A DNA stretch of 64,000 bases from NCBI RefSeq assembly GCF_009765775.1, contig NZ_LMUU01000057.1, positions 1-64,000 on the forward strand, given 5' to 3'. The notes beneath the pieces are model-generated. The model was not told where the DNA came from. It made no database searches and saw only the letters and a list, made by a program, of their open reading frames with translations. The DNA is from Beijerinckia sp. L45 (lineage in GTDB: Bacteria > Pseudomonadota > Alphaproteobacteria > Rhizobiales > Beijerinckiaceae). Below, one piece after another: positions 52,460 through 62,526 of this stretch. Position 1 is the first letter of the stretch. Each line of letters starts with the position of its first letter. A program made the position numbers and the translations under genes.

Positions 52460-53992
52460 TTATGTGAGCGCTTGCAGCAGCTCCGGCACCGTCCAATCCT
52501 GACGTTGCGCCATGAAGCCGACAGCCTCGGCCATCTGCTGATCGCGGCCCCATCCAGCCAATGCCTTGACCGTGCCGCCCTCGACATAGAAGGCGAGGAA
52601 TTCGGGCTTCTCCAGGTCCCCGTCGACGACGACATCATCCCATGTCGCGGCATGCCCGACGTAGTCGAGGCGTTTGAGGAAGCCGATGGTCCAGAACACC
52701 GGCACCGCGTCGTACGGCGTCGCCTGCCCGATCATGTTGAGGGCTGCGATCCGGCCGTGCTGCTCGGCGACGCGCCAGTGCTCGACCCGGGTTCGAGGTC
52801 CATCTCCGTAAAGCGGAAACGCCGCGATGTCGCCGGCCGCGTAGAGGCCGTCGACGACTTTGAGATGAGCATCGACGGCAAGTCCGCCGTCTTCCCGTCG
52901 AGCGCCGCGAAACAGATCGGTCGCAGGGGTGACGCCCAGCCCGGCAAGGACCAGATCGGCCTCCAGGACGGCGCCGCCCTTAAGCCGCACACGGCTCACC
53001 CGGCCGTCCTCGCCTTCCAACGCCTCGACCTGCTGGCCGAGCTGGAACACGATGCCTTCGCGCTCGTGCACACGACGGAAGACGTTGCCGATCTCGGTAC
53101 CAAGCCGGTCTTCGAGAGGAGCGGTCTGGGGCGCGATGACGGTCACGTCCAGGCCGCGTTCCCGAAGGCTGGCTGCGGCCTCAAGTCCGATGAAGCCCGC
53201 GCCGACCACAACGGCGCGTCGCGCGCCTTCCGCCGTCTTGACGATGGCTTCCGCGTCCGCGGGCGTCCGGAGCAGGTGCACGCCGGACAGAGCGTGTCCC
53301 GGCACGTCGAAAGGTCGGGGCACCCCGCCGGTCGCAAGCAGGGCTGAATCGTAGCCAAGAGAGCGGCCGTCTTCGAACGTGATCGTCCGAGCCTCGGTAT
53401 CGAGGGAAACCACCCTGCCCGTCCGGCGCTCGATGCGATGCCGAGCGTAGAACGCCTCGTCCTGCAAAGGTGTCTTCTCGCCGCCCTTGCGGCCGGACAG
53501 CGCGTACTTGCTGAGCACGGTTCGGTCATAGGGAAGCGCCTCTTCCAGGCCTACCATCACGACGCGCCCCGAAAAGCCGGCGCCGCGCAGGGTCTGGGCG
53601 GCGATCGCACCGGCTGCGCCGGCGCCGATGATCACCATGCAACGGGCGTCGGAGGGCCCATGCGCCATCGGCTCGAGACCCGACTGTTCGGGTACGGTGA
53701 GCATCACGCGGCCATCGACGACGCGGACCGCGAAGCGGGGCAGATCGTCGACTGCCGGGGGCTCGACGCACTTGCCCGTAGACAGGGAGAAGGCGGCCTT
53801 GTGCCACGGACACCTCACGACGCCGGCCTGCAGAACGCCATCGGCCAGAGGCGCGCCTGCATGCGGGCATGTGGCGCCCACCGCATGATAGCGTCCGCCA
53901 TCGCGGACCAGGAGTATCTTGTGGCCGCCAACCTCGACGGTCCGCATCGCGCCGTCAGCCAGGTCGTGTGCTTCGCAAATCTCATAGTCCAT
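52460..53992 (-). CDS. Rieske-FAD oxidoreductase (AIFL/ferredoxin reductase-like)
   Basis: 510 residues. N-terminal Rieske [2Fe-2S] domain with CPHAGAPLA (about 42) and CPWHKAAF (about 61). It is followed by a two-dinucleotide-fold reductase: VIIGAGAAGAIAAQTLR for FAD, VVVGAGFIGLEAAASL for NAD(P)H, and YAAGDIAAFPL. A C-terminal reductase domain ends the chain. This is the layout of AIFL-type proteins and of bacterial Rieske-linked reductases. Partner and substrate are unknown. Confidence 0.9.
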   Translation of the reverse strand: MDYEICEAHDLADGAMRTVEVGGHKILLVRDGGRYHAVGATCPHAGAPLADGVLQAGVVRCPWHKAAFSLSTGKCVEPPAVDDLPRFAVRVVDGRVMLTVPEQSGLEPMAHGPSDARCMVIIGAGAAGAIAAQTLRGAGFSGRVVMVGLEEALPYDRTVLSKYALSGRKGGEKTPLQDEAFYARHRIERRTGRVVSLDTEARTITFEDGRSLGYDSALLATGGVPRPFDVPGHALSGVHLLRTPADAEAIVKTAEGARRAVVVGAGFIGLEAAASLRERGLDVTVIAPQTAPLEDRLGTEIGNVFRRVHEREGIVFQLGQQVEALEGEDGRVSRVRLKGGAVLEADLVLAGLGVTPATDLFRGARREDGGLAVDAHLKVVDGLYAAGDIAAFPLYGDGPRTRVEHWRVAEQHGRIAALNMIGQATPYDAVPVFWTIGFLKRLDYVGHAATWDDVVVDGDLEKPEFLAFYVEGGTVKALAGWGRDQQMAEAVGFMAQRQDWTVPELLQALT

Positions 53993-54427
53993 CAGAGGAT
54001 CCTACGATCGAGTTCCAGACGAGGTCGACGTCCGACCGCAGTCAACGGGCGGCGAGGCTCGTGGTTTGGATCGAGTCAGCGTTAATCGGTGCGGGGACTT
54101 CGAGAACGCATGCGAGTCGAAGTGCCCATTCGTCGAGCCTGACGGGCTCGGACTTAGATCCGAAGGCCCCGTCGCGACGAAGGATGGAGAAGTCGTATCG
54201 GTGGTGCGAGGCCGTGTCCTCTGCTTCGAAGCTCCTTGCCTTGCTGTTCATCGGCTTAAGGGCCGACTGACGTCCTTCGGTGTCCCGCCATGGAAGCGCA
54301 GAGCAGCACGGTGGTGATAATGAGGGGATTGTCCATCTGCTAGCCTCGACCGGCTGTAACGTTGGGGCAGGTATGCGTTCTGCAACCCTAGTTCGAAAGG
54401 TGCGTTCCCGACCCAAGGAGAACGTTT
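53993..54427. other. mostly gene-free stretch
   Basis: 435 bases. It holds one low-confidence minus-strand frame (54042-54251) and the ribosome site of the next gene (AAGGAG at 54415-54420). I see no repeat or RNA gene. Confidence 0.45.
54042..54251 (-). CDS. doubtful small protein
   Basis: 69 residues, MNSKARSFEAEDTASHHRYD at the start and RLDEWALRLACVLEVPAP in the middle. The composition is protein-like, but there is no ribosome binding site and no known family. It could be a chance frame. Confidence 0.25.
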   Translation of the reverse strand: MNSKARSFEAEDTASHHRYDFSILRRDGAFGSKSEPVRLDEWALRLACVLEVPAPINADSIQTTSLAAR

Positions 54428-54673
54428 ATGATAAAACGACTTTGTTCAGCTGTCGCGATCGTCCTCGTGACCGGGAGTGCAGCAATATCGCAGACTTCGC
54501 AGAGTGCCGCGCCCTCAACCGGCAACGCCGGACGGCGCACTGGCAACATAACGTCCACTGGTGAGACCGTGCCCAATCCAGGTGCGTCTCAAAGCGGGGG
54601 TACGACCGCAATGGATCGTGGCGTTCAAAAGCAGGACGACAAGATTCAAGGAAGCATCTGCAAGGGCTGCTGA
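54428..54673 (+). CDS. small exported protein (Methylobacteriaceae type)
   Basis: 81 residues. Signal peptide MIKRLCSAVAIVLVTGSAAIS, then a mature part with NITSTGETVPNPGAS and a C-terminal DKIQGSICKGC. AAGGAG 7 bases upstream of the ATG. The ending KGC with two cysteines and the 'TGETVP.PGAS' block look like a conserved family in Methylobacterium (from memory); function unknown. Confidence 0.65.
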   Translation: MIKRLCSAVAIVLVTGSAAISQTSQSAAPSTGNAGRRTGNITSTGETVPNPGASQSGGTTAMDRGVQKQDDKIQGSICKGC

Positions 54674-54745
54674 ACGGGCCCATGGTCCATTACGATGATT
54701 TCGATGGCCGTTGGCCGAATCCGACGTTGGCCGGAGATCTTATTC

Positions 54746-55903
54746 ATGCAGGCGTTCCTTTCTCGGCGCGGGGCATTGCGTGGCCTTGTGGCTTCCGGTG
54801 CGTGTCTGTCGATTGGATCCGCGGGTGCCGGCCCCAAGCCTCGTGCCCTGTCCATCGCCGCGCGCTCGCCCTGGCTCTGCAATGGCGTAACCGTCACGCG
54901 GGGCGGCGGCATCTTCCTCGGCTTGCCGCGCTTCGCGGGACACGATGAGACGCCATCGCTGGCCAAGGTCGACACGAGCGGAACACCAAGACCCTTCCCA
55001 GGTGGCCCGTGGAACGAGTGGCGCCACGGCGAAACGGGCCAAGACGCTTTCGTGATGGTCAATTCCGTCCATGTCTTCGACGACGACACGCTGTGGGTTG
55101 TCGACCAGGGTGCGCCGCCCGGCAACACACCGGCGCCCGGCGCGCAGAAGCTAGTCCAAGTCGATGCAGTCACAGGAAGGTTGTTGTCCGTCTTACGGTT
55201 CGGCACGGACATCCTGCCGCCGGGAGCCCAGATGAACGATCTCCGTGTCCACGGAGAGGTGATCTATGTCACCGATTCCGGAGTGGGTGGCGTAATCGTT
55301 CATGACCTCGCAAATGGACGGACGATTAGGAGACTTTCCGGACACCCGTCGCTCCGGCAACAGAAGACGGCAGCGATGAAGGGCAAGGGCGGCAGGGTCC
55401 TTGCGGATGACCATGACGAGCGCCCGACTGTGCACAGCGACATGCTCGAAGTGACCGACGCCGGCGACTGGATCTATCTATCTGCGCCGACCGGGCCGCT
55501 GCTTCGACTGCCGACGGATCCTCTTCGGGATCGGAACGTCACCGACGAGCGACTTGCAGGGCTCATCGAGACCGTCGCCGAGATTCCCACGATCGGAGGC
55601 ACCGGCATCGATACGTTGGGCAATCTTCTGCTCAGTGATGTCGAGAACCGTCAGATCCTGGTCTTGGCGCCTACGGGCGAGCGGGCGGTTCTCGTCACCG
55701 ACGATAGGCTTGTCAGTCCGGACGCGCTCTTCATCGACCATAATCGACGGTTGTACATTCCAGCGCCGCAAATCGAATATCTCGCCCAGCATGACGGAGG
55801 TGAGGATCGAACGAACGCGCCATTTCTGGTCTTCGCCATGGACCTGCCGACAAGCCTCGACGGACATCCTCTCGGCGCTGCGGTCACAGGGCGTCCCGGC
55901 TAG
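54746..55903 (+). CDS. exported MRJP/yellow-like beta-propeller protein
   Basis: 385 residues with a Tat-like signal (SRRGALRGLVASGACLSIG). The rest resembles the major royal jelly/yellow protein family: VNSVHVFDDDTLWVVDQG, VTDSGVGGVIVHDL, HSDMLEVTDAGDWIYLSAPT, LLLSDVENRQILVLAP. These are propeller blades thought to bind small ligands. ATG 54746 places the twin-arginine motif close to the N-terminus. No partner gene. Confidence 0.78.
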   Translation: MQAFLSRRGALRGLVASGACLSIGSAGAGPKPRALSIAARSPWLCNGVTVTRGGGIFLGLPRFAGHDETPSLAKVDTSGTPRPFPGGPWNEWRHGETGQDAFVMVNSVHVFDDDTLWVVDQGAPPGNTPAPGAQKLVQVDAVTGRLLSVLRFGTDILPPGAQMNDLRVHGEVIYVTDSGVGGVIVHDLANGRTIRRLSGHPSLRQQKTAAMKGKGGRVLADDHDERPTVHSDMLEVTDAGDWIYLSAPTGPLLRLPTDPLRDRNVTDERLAGLIETVAEIPTIGGTGIDTLGNLLLSDVENRQILVLAPTGERAVLVTDDRLVSPDALFIDHNRRLYIPAPQIEYLAQHDGGEDRTNAPFLVFAMDLPTSLDGHPLGAAVTGRPG

Positions 55904-56206
55904 CTGAAGCCAGGCATTCTCTTGAAGCACCGAAGATCAATCCGACCGAACGTCAACCCGAGAAGCGCCGTTAATTATTGAACCCGCCGGCACCGGAGCC
56001 TCGAGCGCCGGCGAACGCACCGCTACAAGTTTCGCAAGATCTCGCCGTCTTCATGCGTTGATCCTCTAGGCCGAGCGCAGCATGGTGGGCATGCAAACTC
56101 TTTTATGAGCACATAACAGAATCCCCCGGGATTTAACTATATTCGTAGCGCCAAAATTAGGTCTGCGCAGCCATCGTCCAGCAGAAGCGCGCCAAGGTCG
56201 GATGTA
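55904..56206. other. gene-free stretch
   Basis: 303 bases before the GGDEF gene. Locally AT-rich (56095-56155), which fits a promoter; AAGGTCGG precedes the ATG at 56207. No hairpin or repeat seen. Confidence 0.45.
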
Positions 56207-57789
56207 ATGCGGAACGTGGGATCATTCGTGCGGCGACATAAATTCCGATTAATCGACTTCACGGCCGTCGCGACGGCTAGTCTCGCGGTCCTCTATTTCG
56301 CCCTCACTCGCAACATCTTTAGCGACGCGCCTGGAGAAACGCAGGCGCCGGAAGCCCTCGAATGGGACGAACTGCTCCTGGTGTGCGGCGTCTTGGCGGT
56401 CGGCCTCGCCTGGGCGATCCAGCGTCTGCTGAGCGAACGCCGCGAAAGCGTTCGGCGCATGGCTGCCGAGCGGGAAATCCGGGCCCTGGCCTTCCACGAC
56501 ACGCTGACCGGGCTGCCAAATCGCCGGCAGTTCGACGACGCGCTGAAGGCGGCGGCGGCCGCAATGCCTGGCGCCGACGCCTGCCACTGCATCATCATGC
56601 TGGACCTGAACGGCTTCAAGCGCGTCAACGACGTCTTCGGGCACGGGACCGGCGACGACGTGCTGATCCATGTCGCCGCGCGATTGACCCGGGCGGTACG
56701 GCAAGGGGACCTCGTCGCCCGCCTCGGTGGCGACGAGTTCGCGGTCGTCGCGACGCAGCTGACGGGCCCGAAGCGGCGACCGGCCTAGCACTACGGATCA
56801 TCGAAGAGCTCGGCGCGCCGATCCAGGCCGGCGGCCGCCCGCATGTCGTGGGAGGAGCCCTTGGCATCGCACTGATGCCGCAGGACGGCGACGATGCGGC
56901 GGACCTGCTCCGCAAGGCCGATATCGCGCTGTATCGGGCCAAGGAGCAACGGCAATCGGCGATGCGCTTCTTCGAGCCCGAGATGGATCGTGGGGTGCGT
57001 GAGCGCGACCGTCTCGAACGCGACCTGCGGAGCGCCATCGAGGCCGGAGCGATCGTAGCGTCTTACCAGCCGGTCGCCGATCTAGAGACCGGAGCTGTCC
57101 GCACGTTCGAGGTGCTCGCCCGGTGGGAGCACCCCGAGCTCGAGACGATCGGTGCCGATCGTTTCATCCCCATCGCCGAGGACGCCGGCCTGATCGCAGC
57201 GCTGACGGACTCCTTGCTTGCCAGCGCTTGCGCCGAGGCAGCATCGTGGCCGAGCGACGTCGGGATCGTTTTCAAGGTCTCGCCGGTCCTGCTCGGCGAC
57301 CCCGGCTTCGGCTTGCGCGTCCTTGGTCTGCTCGGTCGAGTCGGGCTTTCCCCGAACCGATTGGAACTCGAATTCACCGAGAGCGCCATCGTTCGGGATC
57401 TCCAGGGCGCCAAAAATCTATTCGATGGCTTGCGGCAGGCCGGCATCAGGATTGCGGTGAGCAACTTCGGCACCGGCTATTCCAGCCTCTACCATCTGCA
57501 GAACCTGAAGCTCGACACGATCAAGCTCGACCGCAGCTTCGTCGACGCGATGACGACCGACAGCGGCAGCGCCGCCGTCGTCCAGGCGCTCCTAGGCCTC
57601 GGTGCCGGCCTTGGACTGCACGTGGCCGCGGATGGCATCCAGACCGACGACCAGCGGCGCTTCCTCGTGCAGCGCGGCTGCACGCAAGGCCAGGGACGGC
57701 TTTATGGTGAAGCGCTTGCCGCTTCGGAAGCATTCGACTTGGTCCGTCGAGACAAGGCGATCTCCATGCATGGCCGAAGAGGACGCTGA
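56207..57789 (+). pseudogene. GGDEF-EAL protein, frameshifted between the domains
   Basis: A membrane-bound c-di-GMP enzyme. Two N-terminal helices (about 15-34 and 53-70), then a GGDEF domain with an intact LGGDEFAVVA. The frame stops at 56788; the rest continues in another frame from about 56770 (PEAATGLALRIIEELG) to 57789 with the EAL domain. A one-base loss in GGCCCG[G]AAG at about 56770 explains it. The EAL domain is worn: FEVLARW is kept, but DDFGTGYSSL is SNFGTGYSSL and AEGVET is ADGIQT. Phosphodiesterase activity is unlikely even if the frame were whole. Confidence 0.85.
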
Positions 57790-58075
57790 CAGACGTTCCT
57801 GTTGCTCGAAGGCGTCCACACCTCATTGCCATGAGAAGAGTCGGTGGCACGACTACTTCGAACACCGACGAGCCCTCCATCCGGTCGCATCCAGGCACCG
57901 TGACTTCACCCCGGAAGGCGTCGGATGCGCTCTGTGAATCCTGTGTTCTCCACATGAGACCGTATTCGCTATGGGAGGCATCACCGTTCCCGGATGCGGT
58001 GTACCCGTAACAATCGATGTCTTGCCGATCCGCGTACCCGAAGCAGGAGGCGTTTGCGCGTGGCGTCGCGATCGT

Positions 58076-59176
58076 TCAGCGCTGCGGCACCATGTTCATT
58101 GCCGGCGCCAGTCCGGGATTTATCGCTTCGGGCGAGAGCGGGTGCTCCGCGACGTCGATCGGCAGCTTCGTCGTCACGCCGAGGACGTCCTGCGCGGGCC
58201 CGCAGTCGCGGACGGGCCACGGGCGCAGGCGGAAGGATTGCAGGATCGCGTCCAAGGCACGCCCGGCGCGCGCGGCCAACGCACCATCGACATCCATCCC
58301 GTCGGCTATGCGCACCGTCGCCGTCATGCCGCTGACGAGAGGAACGCCTTTAGGGACGTCGACGATGCGGACCCTAACCGGTACGCGCTGGGCCAATCGC
58401 ACCCAGGTGTAGATCGGATCGACGTTGGGAAGGCCTTGCGTGCTGGATGTCGCGTCGGCCACGCTGATGCCGCGGGTCACGCTCTCCACGCGCCCGCCGA
58501 TCGGCTGCGGGTATCCCATCAGTTCGGCGTTCGCCGCGTCGCCCACGCAGATGCGCCCCATCTTAGTCTCCTCGAAATAGCCGTCGATCCAGAACGAACT
58601 GCTGTCGATGACAGCGACGTTCGGAGTGCCCGAACTCGCGTAATCGCCCACTCGGAGGAGGAGGTTGGTGACGTAGCCCTCGACGGGGCTGCGGACCTTG
58701 GTCCGCTTCATGTTGACCTCCGCCTGCGCGAGCTGCACCTGGGCGTTCGCGAACTGCGCTTCCGCCTGTGTCGCGGTCCCGAGGAACTGCTGCTTCTCCT
58801 CGACCGACGTGGAAAGGCTCGAAAGGCTCTGGCGGCGCTCGGCCTGGATACGCTTCACCTGCAGATCGGCCGCGCGCATCTTGACCTGCGTCTTCGCCGC
58901 ATCGAGCGCAACCTGGTAATCGAAGGTGTCGATCACGTAGAGCACGTCGCCCTTGTGGACGATCTGGTTGTCCGAGACGTCGAGCTCGACGATCTGGCCC
59001 GAGACCTGCGGCGCCACGTTGGCGACGAGCACCCGCACGCGCCCGTCGCGCGTCCATGGTGAGGTAACGTAATACTGCCAGATCAGCGCCACCCCCGCGG
59101 CCGCGACCACGAGAAGGGCCGTCGTGGCGGTCAAGCGACCCAGCCGGACGAGCGAGTATCTGCGTTGGGCAGCCAT
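58076..59176 (-). CDS. HlyD-family membrane fusion protein (AaeA/EmrA-like)
   Basis: 366 residues. One N-terminal helix (TTALLVVAAAGVALIW), a biotinyl-lipoyl half-motif APQVSGQIVELDVSDNQIV, a coiled coil (about 95-160) and the second half VRSPVEGYVTNLLLRVGDY. It bridges the inner-membrane pump and the periplasm. Last gene of a three-gene efflux operon with DUF1656 and FUSC proteins. Confidence 0.9.
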   Translation of the reverse strand: MAAQRRYSLVRLGRLTATTALLVVAAAGVALIWQYYVTSPWTRDGRVRVLVANVAPQVSGQIVELDVSDNQIVHKGDVLYVIDTFDYQVALDAAKTQVKMRAADLQVKRIQAERRQSLSSLSTSVEEKQQFLGTATQAEAQFANAQVQLAQAEVNMKRTKVRSPVEGYVTNLLLRVGDYASSGTPNVAVIDSSSFWIDGYFEETKMGRICVGDAANAELMGYPQPIGGRVESVTRGISVADATSSTQGLPNVDPIYTWVRLAQRVPVRVRIVDVPKGVPLVSGMTATVRIADGMDVDGALAARAGRALDAILQSFRLRPWPVRDCGPAQDVLGVTTKLPIDVAEHPLSPEAINPGLAPAMNMVPQR

Positions 59177-59186
59177 CGGGGACTCC

Positions 59187-59390
59187 TCAGAAGATCAGGA
59201 AGAGAATCGCGAGGATCGCGATGTATAGGCAGACTTCGACCAGGGGCGGATTCGCGAAGATCTTCTCGAGCGACGCCATCCGGAGCGCGGGACGCGCCAG
59301 GAGAAAGATGACGGCCGCGCCGATCGCATAGGTGACGAACGGCGCGAAGAGGACGCCGCCGACGACCAGCTCGTGGAAGCCGTGCGTCAT
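59187..59390 (-). CDS. DUF1656 small membrane protein (AaeX-like)
   Basis: 67 residues with two helices (GGVLFAPFVTYAIGAAVIFL and VEVCLYIAILAILFLIF). Its ATG overlaps the FUSC gene stop (ATGA), and the HlyD gene follows after 10 bases. This AaeX-type protein regularly accompanies AaeA-AaeB-like pumps. Confidence 0.85.
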   Translation of the reverse strand: MTHGFHELVVGGVLFAPFVTYAIGAAVIFLLARPALRMASLEKIFANPPLVEVCLYIAILAILFLIF

Positions 59391-61366
59391 GCCGGGACCC
59401 CGCTGCGCGTGTGCCGCAGTTGCGAGGCTTGCGCCTTGGCCGTCACGGAAAGGAAGAAGAGGTCGGCCACCGCACGGGCGGCGCGGCTTCGGGTGACGCA
59501 GGGCTCCAGCGGCGCCGACCCCAGAACCGCGGCGGCGGCATCGTGCAGGGCGGCGGCGTCGAGGCGTGCTAGTGCCGTTCTCGCCGCCGCGATCGGTGCG
59601 GACGGGAATCCAGCCATACCTAGGTCGTTGAGTGCGTCGCCGGCACGCGTGGCAACGATCGTCAGAGTGGATAGGAGCAGCATGTGGCGTAGCCTCCAGC
59701 GCTTCGCCGAGGCGAAGCCGACGCGCAGTCGGCTCAGCTGCACGATCCGGTCGGCGGTCAGGTAGGCCGCCTGGGTCGGGGTCAGCCGTGCGGTGCCGTC
59801 GAGGGCCGCGCGGAGATCGCCCCGCGCCTCGTCGATCATCCACCGCCTCCTGTCCCTGTCGGTCGTCGGCAGGATCGTGTAGAGCGCGACAAAGAGCGCG
59901 CAGACGGCGAGCAACGCGAGCAGCCCGGTCAAGACGTAGGTCTGCGGGTTGTAGCTCTGGGGGTTGGCCGGCGACAGGATGAACGGGAAGAAGACGAGCA
60001 GAAGCGAGCCCAGGCCGGCGACGGGAGCTTTTGGACTGAGGCTCAGGAAGCATGCGGCGAAGATCGTCGGCACCATCGCCAGTCCCAGCAGCGGGAACGA
60101 GTCGACGCCGTCGAGGATCAGGAATTCCGTAATGCCTCCGGCCGCGACGGAGACCGGCATCGCGATGAGGGCGCCCTTGGCGAAGGCGCCGGGATTCGGC
60201 GTCGTGGCGCTGAGCGCCGCCACGACGCCGACGAGCGATAGAGTAAGAGAGGTCGTCGGCCAGCTCGACAGAATGAGAACCGTCGAGGACGCCAGGACCG
60301 TGATGAAGACGCGGAGCGCGGTACGCCACGCCGTCTGCCTGTCCCGATGGATCGGCAGGCGGACGTCGCGCTCTGGCGCGAGCCCCTCCTCCATGTTCGC
60401 AAGTTCCCTCGATGCCAGACGCCGAAGGTCCGCCAGGTCGAGCGCGAAGCGCCTGATCGCGATGCCTTCGGGAGCGCGGTCCGGGCGCGCGAGTTCGGCG
60501 TCGAGACCGGCTTCGAGATCAACGACGGCGTCATTCCAGACGAGCGCGCGCAGCGGATCGACGTTCTCGCTCACGAGCCTGGAAAGGTCGGAGAAGGAAC
60601 GCGCGATCGCGACGCGGCCGACCATCGCGACCGCCGAGCTCCTGGCGGCCGCAGCCTGTCCTCCGCCGCCCGCCCGTTCGCTCGGCAGCGTCTGGATGTC
60701 GAGGCGCGCGCCGGTGATCGTTCCCAGAAGATCTGCCGCGCGATCCGGACCCGGCTCGTCGCCGCGCAGCAACGCATCGACCATCTCATTCACGCGTCCA
60801 TGCGCCACGGCGAGCCTCACGCGCAGTCCGGAGAACACGTCGGGTGCCGCGAAGACGTCGTTGACGAGCGCGATCGCGGCGATGCCAACGGTGACGGCAG
60901 CGCCGCGGCTAAGCCCGGCGATGAAGACGTTCTGTGGCGCATCGATCTGGATCACCGCCACCAGCGAGACGGTGTAGCCCGATAGGACCGCTCCATAGGC
61001 GCGGTTCCCGTCGTAATAGCTCGCCACGTAGACGCAGAGCGCAAGCCAAGCGGCCGTGGCGAGGAGGAAGAGGTCCCGCGTCTGCGAGAAGAGGGCGGTT
61101 ATGACGATGGATGCCACCACGCCCACGATCGTTGCAAGCACCCGGTAGCCGGCTTTCTGAAACGCCTGGCCGCGGCGCGGCTGAGCCAGGATGGCCACGG
61201 TTATCGCCGCCGACGAAGGGCTGTCGAGTTGGAGCCAGAAGGCGGCGCCCAGTGCGATCACCATCGCGAACCAGATGCGAAAGGCGTAGCTCCAGGAAGT
61301 CAGAGGAAGACCCGCAAGCGTGAACAGACCGCCGCTGGCCGCGCCCGCATCCTGAACGCTGCTCAT
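59387..61366 (-). CDS. FUSC-family efflux transporter (AaeB-like)
   Basis: 659 residues, two sets of about six helices separated by cytoplasmic domains, as in AaeB, the p-hydroxybenzoate efflux pump. First helices: FRIWFAMVIALGAAFWLQL, then ITVAILAQPRRGQAFQKAGY, which is the family signature. ATG 61366 starts the conserved part; the frame extends to 61444. First gene of the efflux operon. Aromatic acids are the likely cargo (inference). Confidence 0.9.
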   Translation of the reverse strand: MSSVQDAGAASGGLFTLAGLPLTSWSYAFRIWFAMVIALGAAFWLQLDSPSSAAITVAILAQPRRGQAFQKAGYRVLATIVGVVASIVITALFSQTRDLFLLATAAWLALCVYVASYYDGNRAYGAVLSGYTVSLVAVIQIDAPQNVFIAGLSRGAAVTVGIAAIALVNDVFAAPDVFSGLRVRLAVAHGRVNEMVDALLRGDEPGPDRAADLLGTITGARLDIQTLPSERAGGGGQAAAARSSAVAMVGRVAIARSFSDLSRLVSENVDPLRALVWNDAVVDLEAGLDAELARPDRAPEGIAIRRFALDLADLRRLASRELANMEEGLAPERDVRLPIHRDRQTAWRTALRVFITVLASSTVLILSSWPTTSLTLSLVGVVAALSATTPNPGAFAKGALIAMPVSVAAGGITEFLILDGVDSFPLLGLAMVPTIFAACFLSLSPKAPVAGLGSLLLVFFPFILSPANPQSYNPQTYVLTGLLALLAVCALFVALYTILPTTDRDRRRWMIDEARGDLRAALDGTARLTPTQAAYLTADRIVQLSRLRVGFASAKRWRLRHMLLLSTLTIVATRAGDALNDLGMAGFPSAPIAAARTALARLDAAALHDAAAAVLGSAPLEPCVTRSRAARAVADLFFLSVTAKAQASQLRHTRSGVPA

Positions 61367-61569
61367 GAGAGGCACCCCATTGCCTTCACCAGGGTCATTG
61401 CGTCGTCCCCAGCTCCAGGCGGACACCAAGTTCGTAGGGCCCATCGGAACGACGTTCCCGCCGCAGCCGACGTCTCCTCCGCATTAGCCTCCTGACCCGC
61501 CCGTCAGCCCAGGGGCGCTTCGCGCCGAAGGGAAAGCCGCGGCGGCTGGTCTCGGCCGCTCCGGCCGCC

Positions 61570-62052
61570 TCAGCGTCGGGACATGTTGAGCGTGACGCCG
61601 GTGACGTCGGTACCGGTAGGTCGTATGTCTATCGACTGAGTTCTCCTGTCGGCAACGATGACCATCGTCGCCGTGAAACCAAGACCGTCGACGCTGGCGT
61701 CGATGCGCCGGGACCCCGTACGGCCGGCGACATGTCCGCTGACGCCTCGGGTCCGCTCCGACCAGGTCCCACCCAGAACCCCGCCGGTCGATGTCACGTC
61801 GCTCGAGATCTCGAACTTGTAGCTGTCGCTGGCGCAGACGAGATCCTGCCTCATCTGCGCGCCGTCGCCCGAGACCCGGTAGGCGGCGCGGCAGCGTAAG
61901 CGCTCGGACGCCCCGTCCGCAGTCCTCACGGCCCCCGATCCGGACCAAGAACCTTCGAAGGAACTGAAGGGCTTGTCCGACGCCAACGCCGGCGCCAACC
62001 CGACGAGGACAACGATGCAGGCGCAGGCGGTGGCTCGAAACGATCCGATCAT
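61570..62052 (-). CDS. exported hypothetical protein
   Basis: 160 residues with signal peptide ATACACIVVLVGLAPALAS, then a lipocalin-like beta-rich domain (SFEGSWSGSGAV, LRCRAAYRVSG, FEISSDVTSTGGVLGGTWSE). The pattern is found in small periplasmic proteins of Rhizobiales. ATG 62052 directly precedes the signal. Confidence 0.7.
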   Translation of the reverse strand: MIGSFRATACACIVVLVGLAPALASDKPFSSFEGSWSGSGAVRTADGASERLRCRAAYRVSGDGAQMRQDLVCASDSYKFEISSDVTSTGGVLGGTWSERTRGVSGHVAGRTGSRRIDASVDGLGFTATMVIVADRRTQSIDIRPTGTDVTGVTLNMSRR

Positions 62053-62526
62053 TCGCGTGGTCCCATCTTGAGGTTCGCGTGGTGCGGTCGTCGCGCAAGC
62101 TACGCTTCGTGGGCGCACACGGCTTTTACGTTTCGACCGCCATCGGTCGATTCCTGCCGGAACCGTCCTGCCGCGGCCCGAGCTTCCGATCACCCTCGAG
62201 CAAAGCCGCGCGACTGCAGCTCAAAAGGGCGCCGATGCCGTTGCGCGTTGGGGTTCCGCCCGATCCGCTCAGGCGGTCGCGGGGCCATCTCCACCAATCG
62301 GCGCTGCGGCGGGGCACTATCGGGATGCGTGACGTCGGTCCACGCATCGTGGCTCCGGGACGTCCAGGACGGATCGTAGGCGAGCCCTTCCGCGGATGCC
62401 GGTCCCTGTTCAAGCCTTTGACGATCACTCTGCAAGCCTCGGTGCCGAGCTTCGCCGCGCTATTCCGTGAGCCTTCGTCGGATGGCGATGCAAGCGATCG
62501 CGATACGTCGCCGGTGCTTGCGATCG
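62053..62526. other. gene-free stretch
   Basis: 474 bases between two minus-strand genes. No reading frame with protein-like composition, no hairpin with T-run and no repeat was found. Confidence 0.5.

Noticed and set aside
51395-53347. Long + strand open frame of 650 codons
   Set aside because: It is antisense to the histidine kinase and Rieske/FAD genes, whose domains are certain. The translation has no domain and shows GC-rich antisense composition.
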